Positions 6,357 through 7,004 of a stretch of 7,004 nt of DNA are shown piece after piece (positions within the stretch are counted from its first letter, which is position 1; each line of letters starts with the position of its first letter). This DNA is from an uncultured Cellvibrio sp. (GTDB lineage Bacteria; Pseudomonadota; Gammaproteobacteria; Pseudomonadales; Cellvibrionaceae): contig CAMLRI010000110.1 of NCBI GenBank assembly GCA_946482385.1, forward strand, positions 1-7,004, written 5' to 3'. Below the pieces are notes generated by a model. The model was not told where the DNA came from, searched no databases, and saw only the letters and a program-made list of their open reading frames with translations. The position numbers and the translations under genes were made by a program.

Positions 6357-7004
6357 CTAAATGGCCTGCAATTTGGCGTACTGCATCACCAGGCGTTTGC
6401 TGCCGATTTTTTCAAACTTGACCTGCACCACCGCATTGGGGCCTGTGCCTTCAAATTGCAGGATAACGCCTTCGCCGAAGATGGGGTGGCTGACCCGCTG
6501 GCCGAGTTTAAAGCCGGTGTCCTCGCCGGTTTCCACCAGGCTGTCGCGGGCGGCTTTGCGCTGGAAGCTGACCGGGCGGGTGACGGCGGTTTTCAGGCGC
6601 ACTTCCTCGATGCATTCCGCCGGGATTTCCTTCACAAAGCGCGACACGCTGTTGAAGGTTTCGCTGCCGTAGAGACGGCGGGTTTCGGCGTAGGTGATCA
6701 CCAGCTTGGCCATGGCGCGGGTGATGCCCACGTAGGCGAGGCGGCGCTCTTCCTCCAGCCGTTCCGGGTCGTCGGCGGACATTTTATGGGGGAATAGCCC
6801 CTCCTCCACCCCGGCCAAAAACACCAGGGGGAACTCCAGGCCCTTGGCCGAGTGCAGGGTCATCAGCTGCACCGCGTCTTCAAATTCATCGGCCTGGGTT
6901 TCGCCGGCGTCGAGGGCGGCGGTATCCAAAAAGTGCTGCAGGGGGCTGATATCTTCCTCGGCGTCTTCGGCATCGAAGGCGCGGCAGGCGTTGACCAATT
7001 CCAG
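6357..7004 (-). CDS. uvrD: DNA helicase II UvrD, C-terminal part (gene enters from the window edge)
   Basis: The last 215 codons of the SF1A 3'-5' helicase that removes the incised oligonucleotide in nucleotide excision repair and unwinds nicked DNA in mismatch repair. Visible are helicase motif V (QLMTLHSAKGLEFP, 46-59 of the part seen), motif VI (EEERRLAYVGITRA, 84-97), YAETRRLYG (105-113) and the C-terminal Tudor-like region (KLGQRVSHPIFGEG, 166-179) that contacts RNA polymerase in E. coli. The match to E. coli UvrD runs to the last residues, which separates it from Rep and PcrA. About 500 N-terminal residues, including the Walker A motif, are outside the window. The frame is open through base 7004; no start codon should be placed inside it. 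I see no strong terminator in the 61 bases before the TRAP gene, so some cotranscription is possible. Confidence 0.96.
   Translation of the reverse strand: MELVNACRAFDAEDAEEDISPLQHFLDTAALDAGETQADEFEDAVQLMTLHSAKGLEFPLVFLAGVEEGLFPHKMSADDPERLEEERRLAYVGITRAMAKLVITYAETRRLYGSETFNSVSRFVKEIPAECIEEVRLKTAVTRPVSFQRKAARDSLVETGEDTGFKLGQRVSHPIFGEGVILQFEGTGPNAVVQVKFEKIGSKRLVMQYAKLQAI

Overview
The window looks like a housekeeping stretch of a gammaproteobacterial chromosome, moderately GC-rich. The Gmk, omega, SpoT and UvrD sequences read as close relatives of the Pseudomonas/E. coli proteins. The gene order gmk-rpoZ-spoT-ridA is the one known from pseudomonads. A poly-serine linker in the exported flavoprotein, together with the intergenic inverted repeat, would fit a Cellvibrio-like polysaccharide degrader; that assignment is inference only.

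Layout from high to low coordinates, almost all on the minus strand: the 3' end of uvrD (7004-6357, cut by the window edge); an orphan TRAP-type solute-binding protein gene (6295-5108); a small plus-strand gene for a helix-turn-helix-like protein (4842-5066) that converges on the TRAP gene and diverges from gmk; then gmk (4693-4076), rpoZ (3967-3716), spoT (3660-1549, GTG start) and ridA (1393-1010). Last comes the N-terminal 305 codons of a Tat-exported, lipidated FAD-linked oxidase of the berberine-bridge type (915-1, cut by the window edge).

The gmk-rpoZ-spoT-ridA block joins guanine nucleotide supply (GMP to GDP), the RNA polymerase omega subunit, the (p)ppGpp synthetase/hydrolase and a reactive enamine/imine deaminase. 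The cluster has visible control sequences: an extended -10 promoter before gmk, a sigma70-like promoter for rpoZ inside a terminator-like inverted repeat, a stem-loop just before the spoT ribosome binding site, and a compound inverted-repeat element between spoT and ridA.

No gap exceeds about 155 bases. I see no tRNA, rRNA, CRISPR array, transposase gene or phage gene. I did not find a clearly new biological system. The most open points are the small HTH-like gene with its repeated stop-codon region, the orphan and probably membrane-anchored TRAP receptor, the lipidated flavoprotein, and the intergenic repeats.
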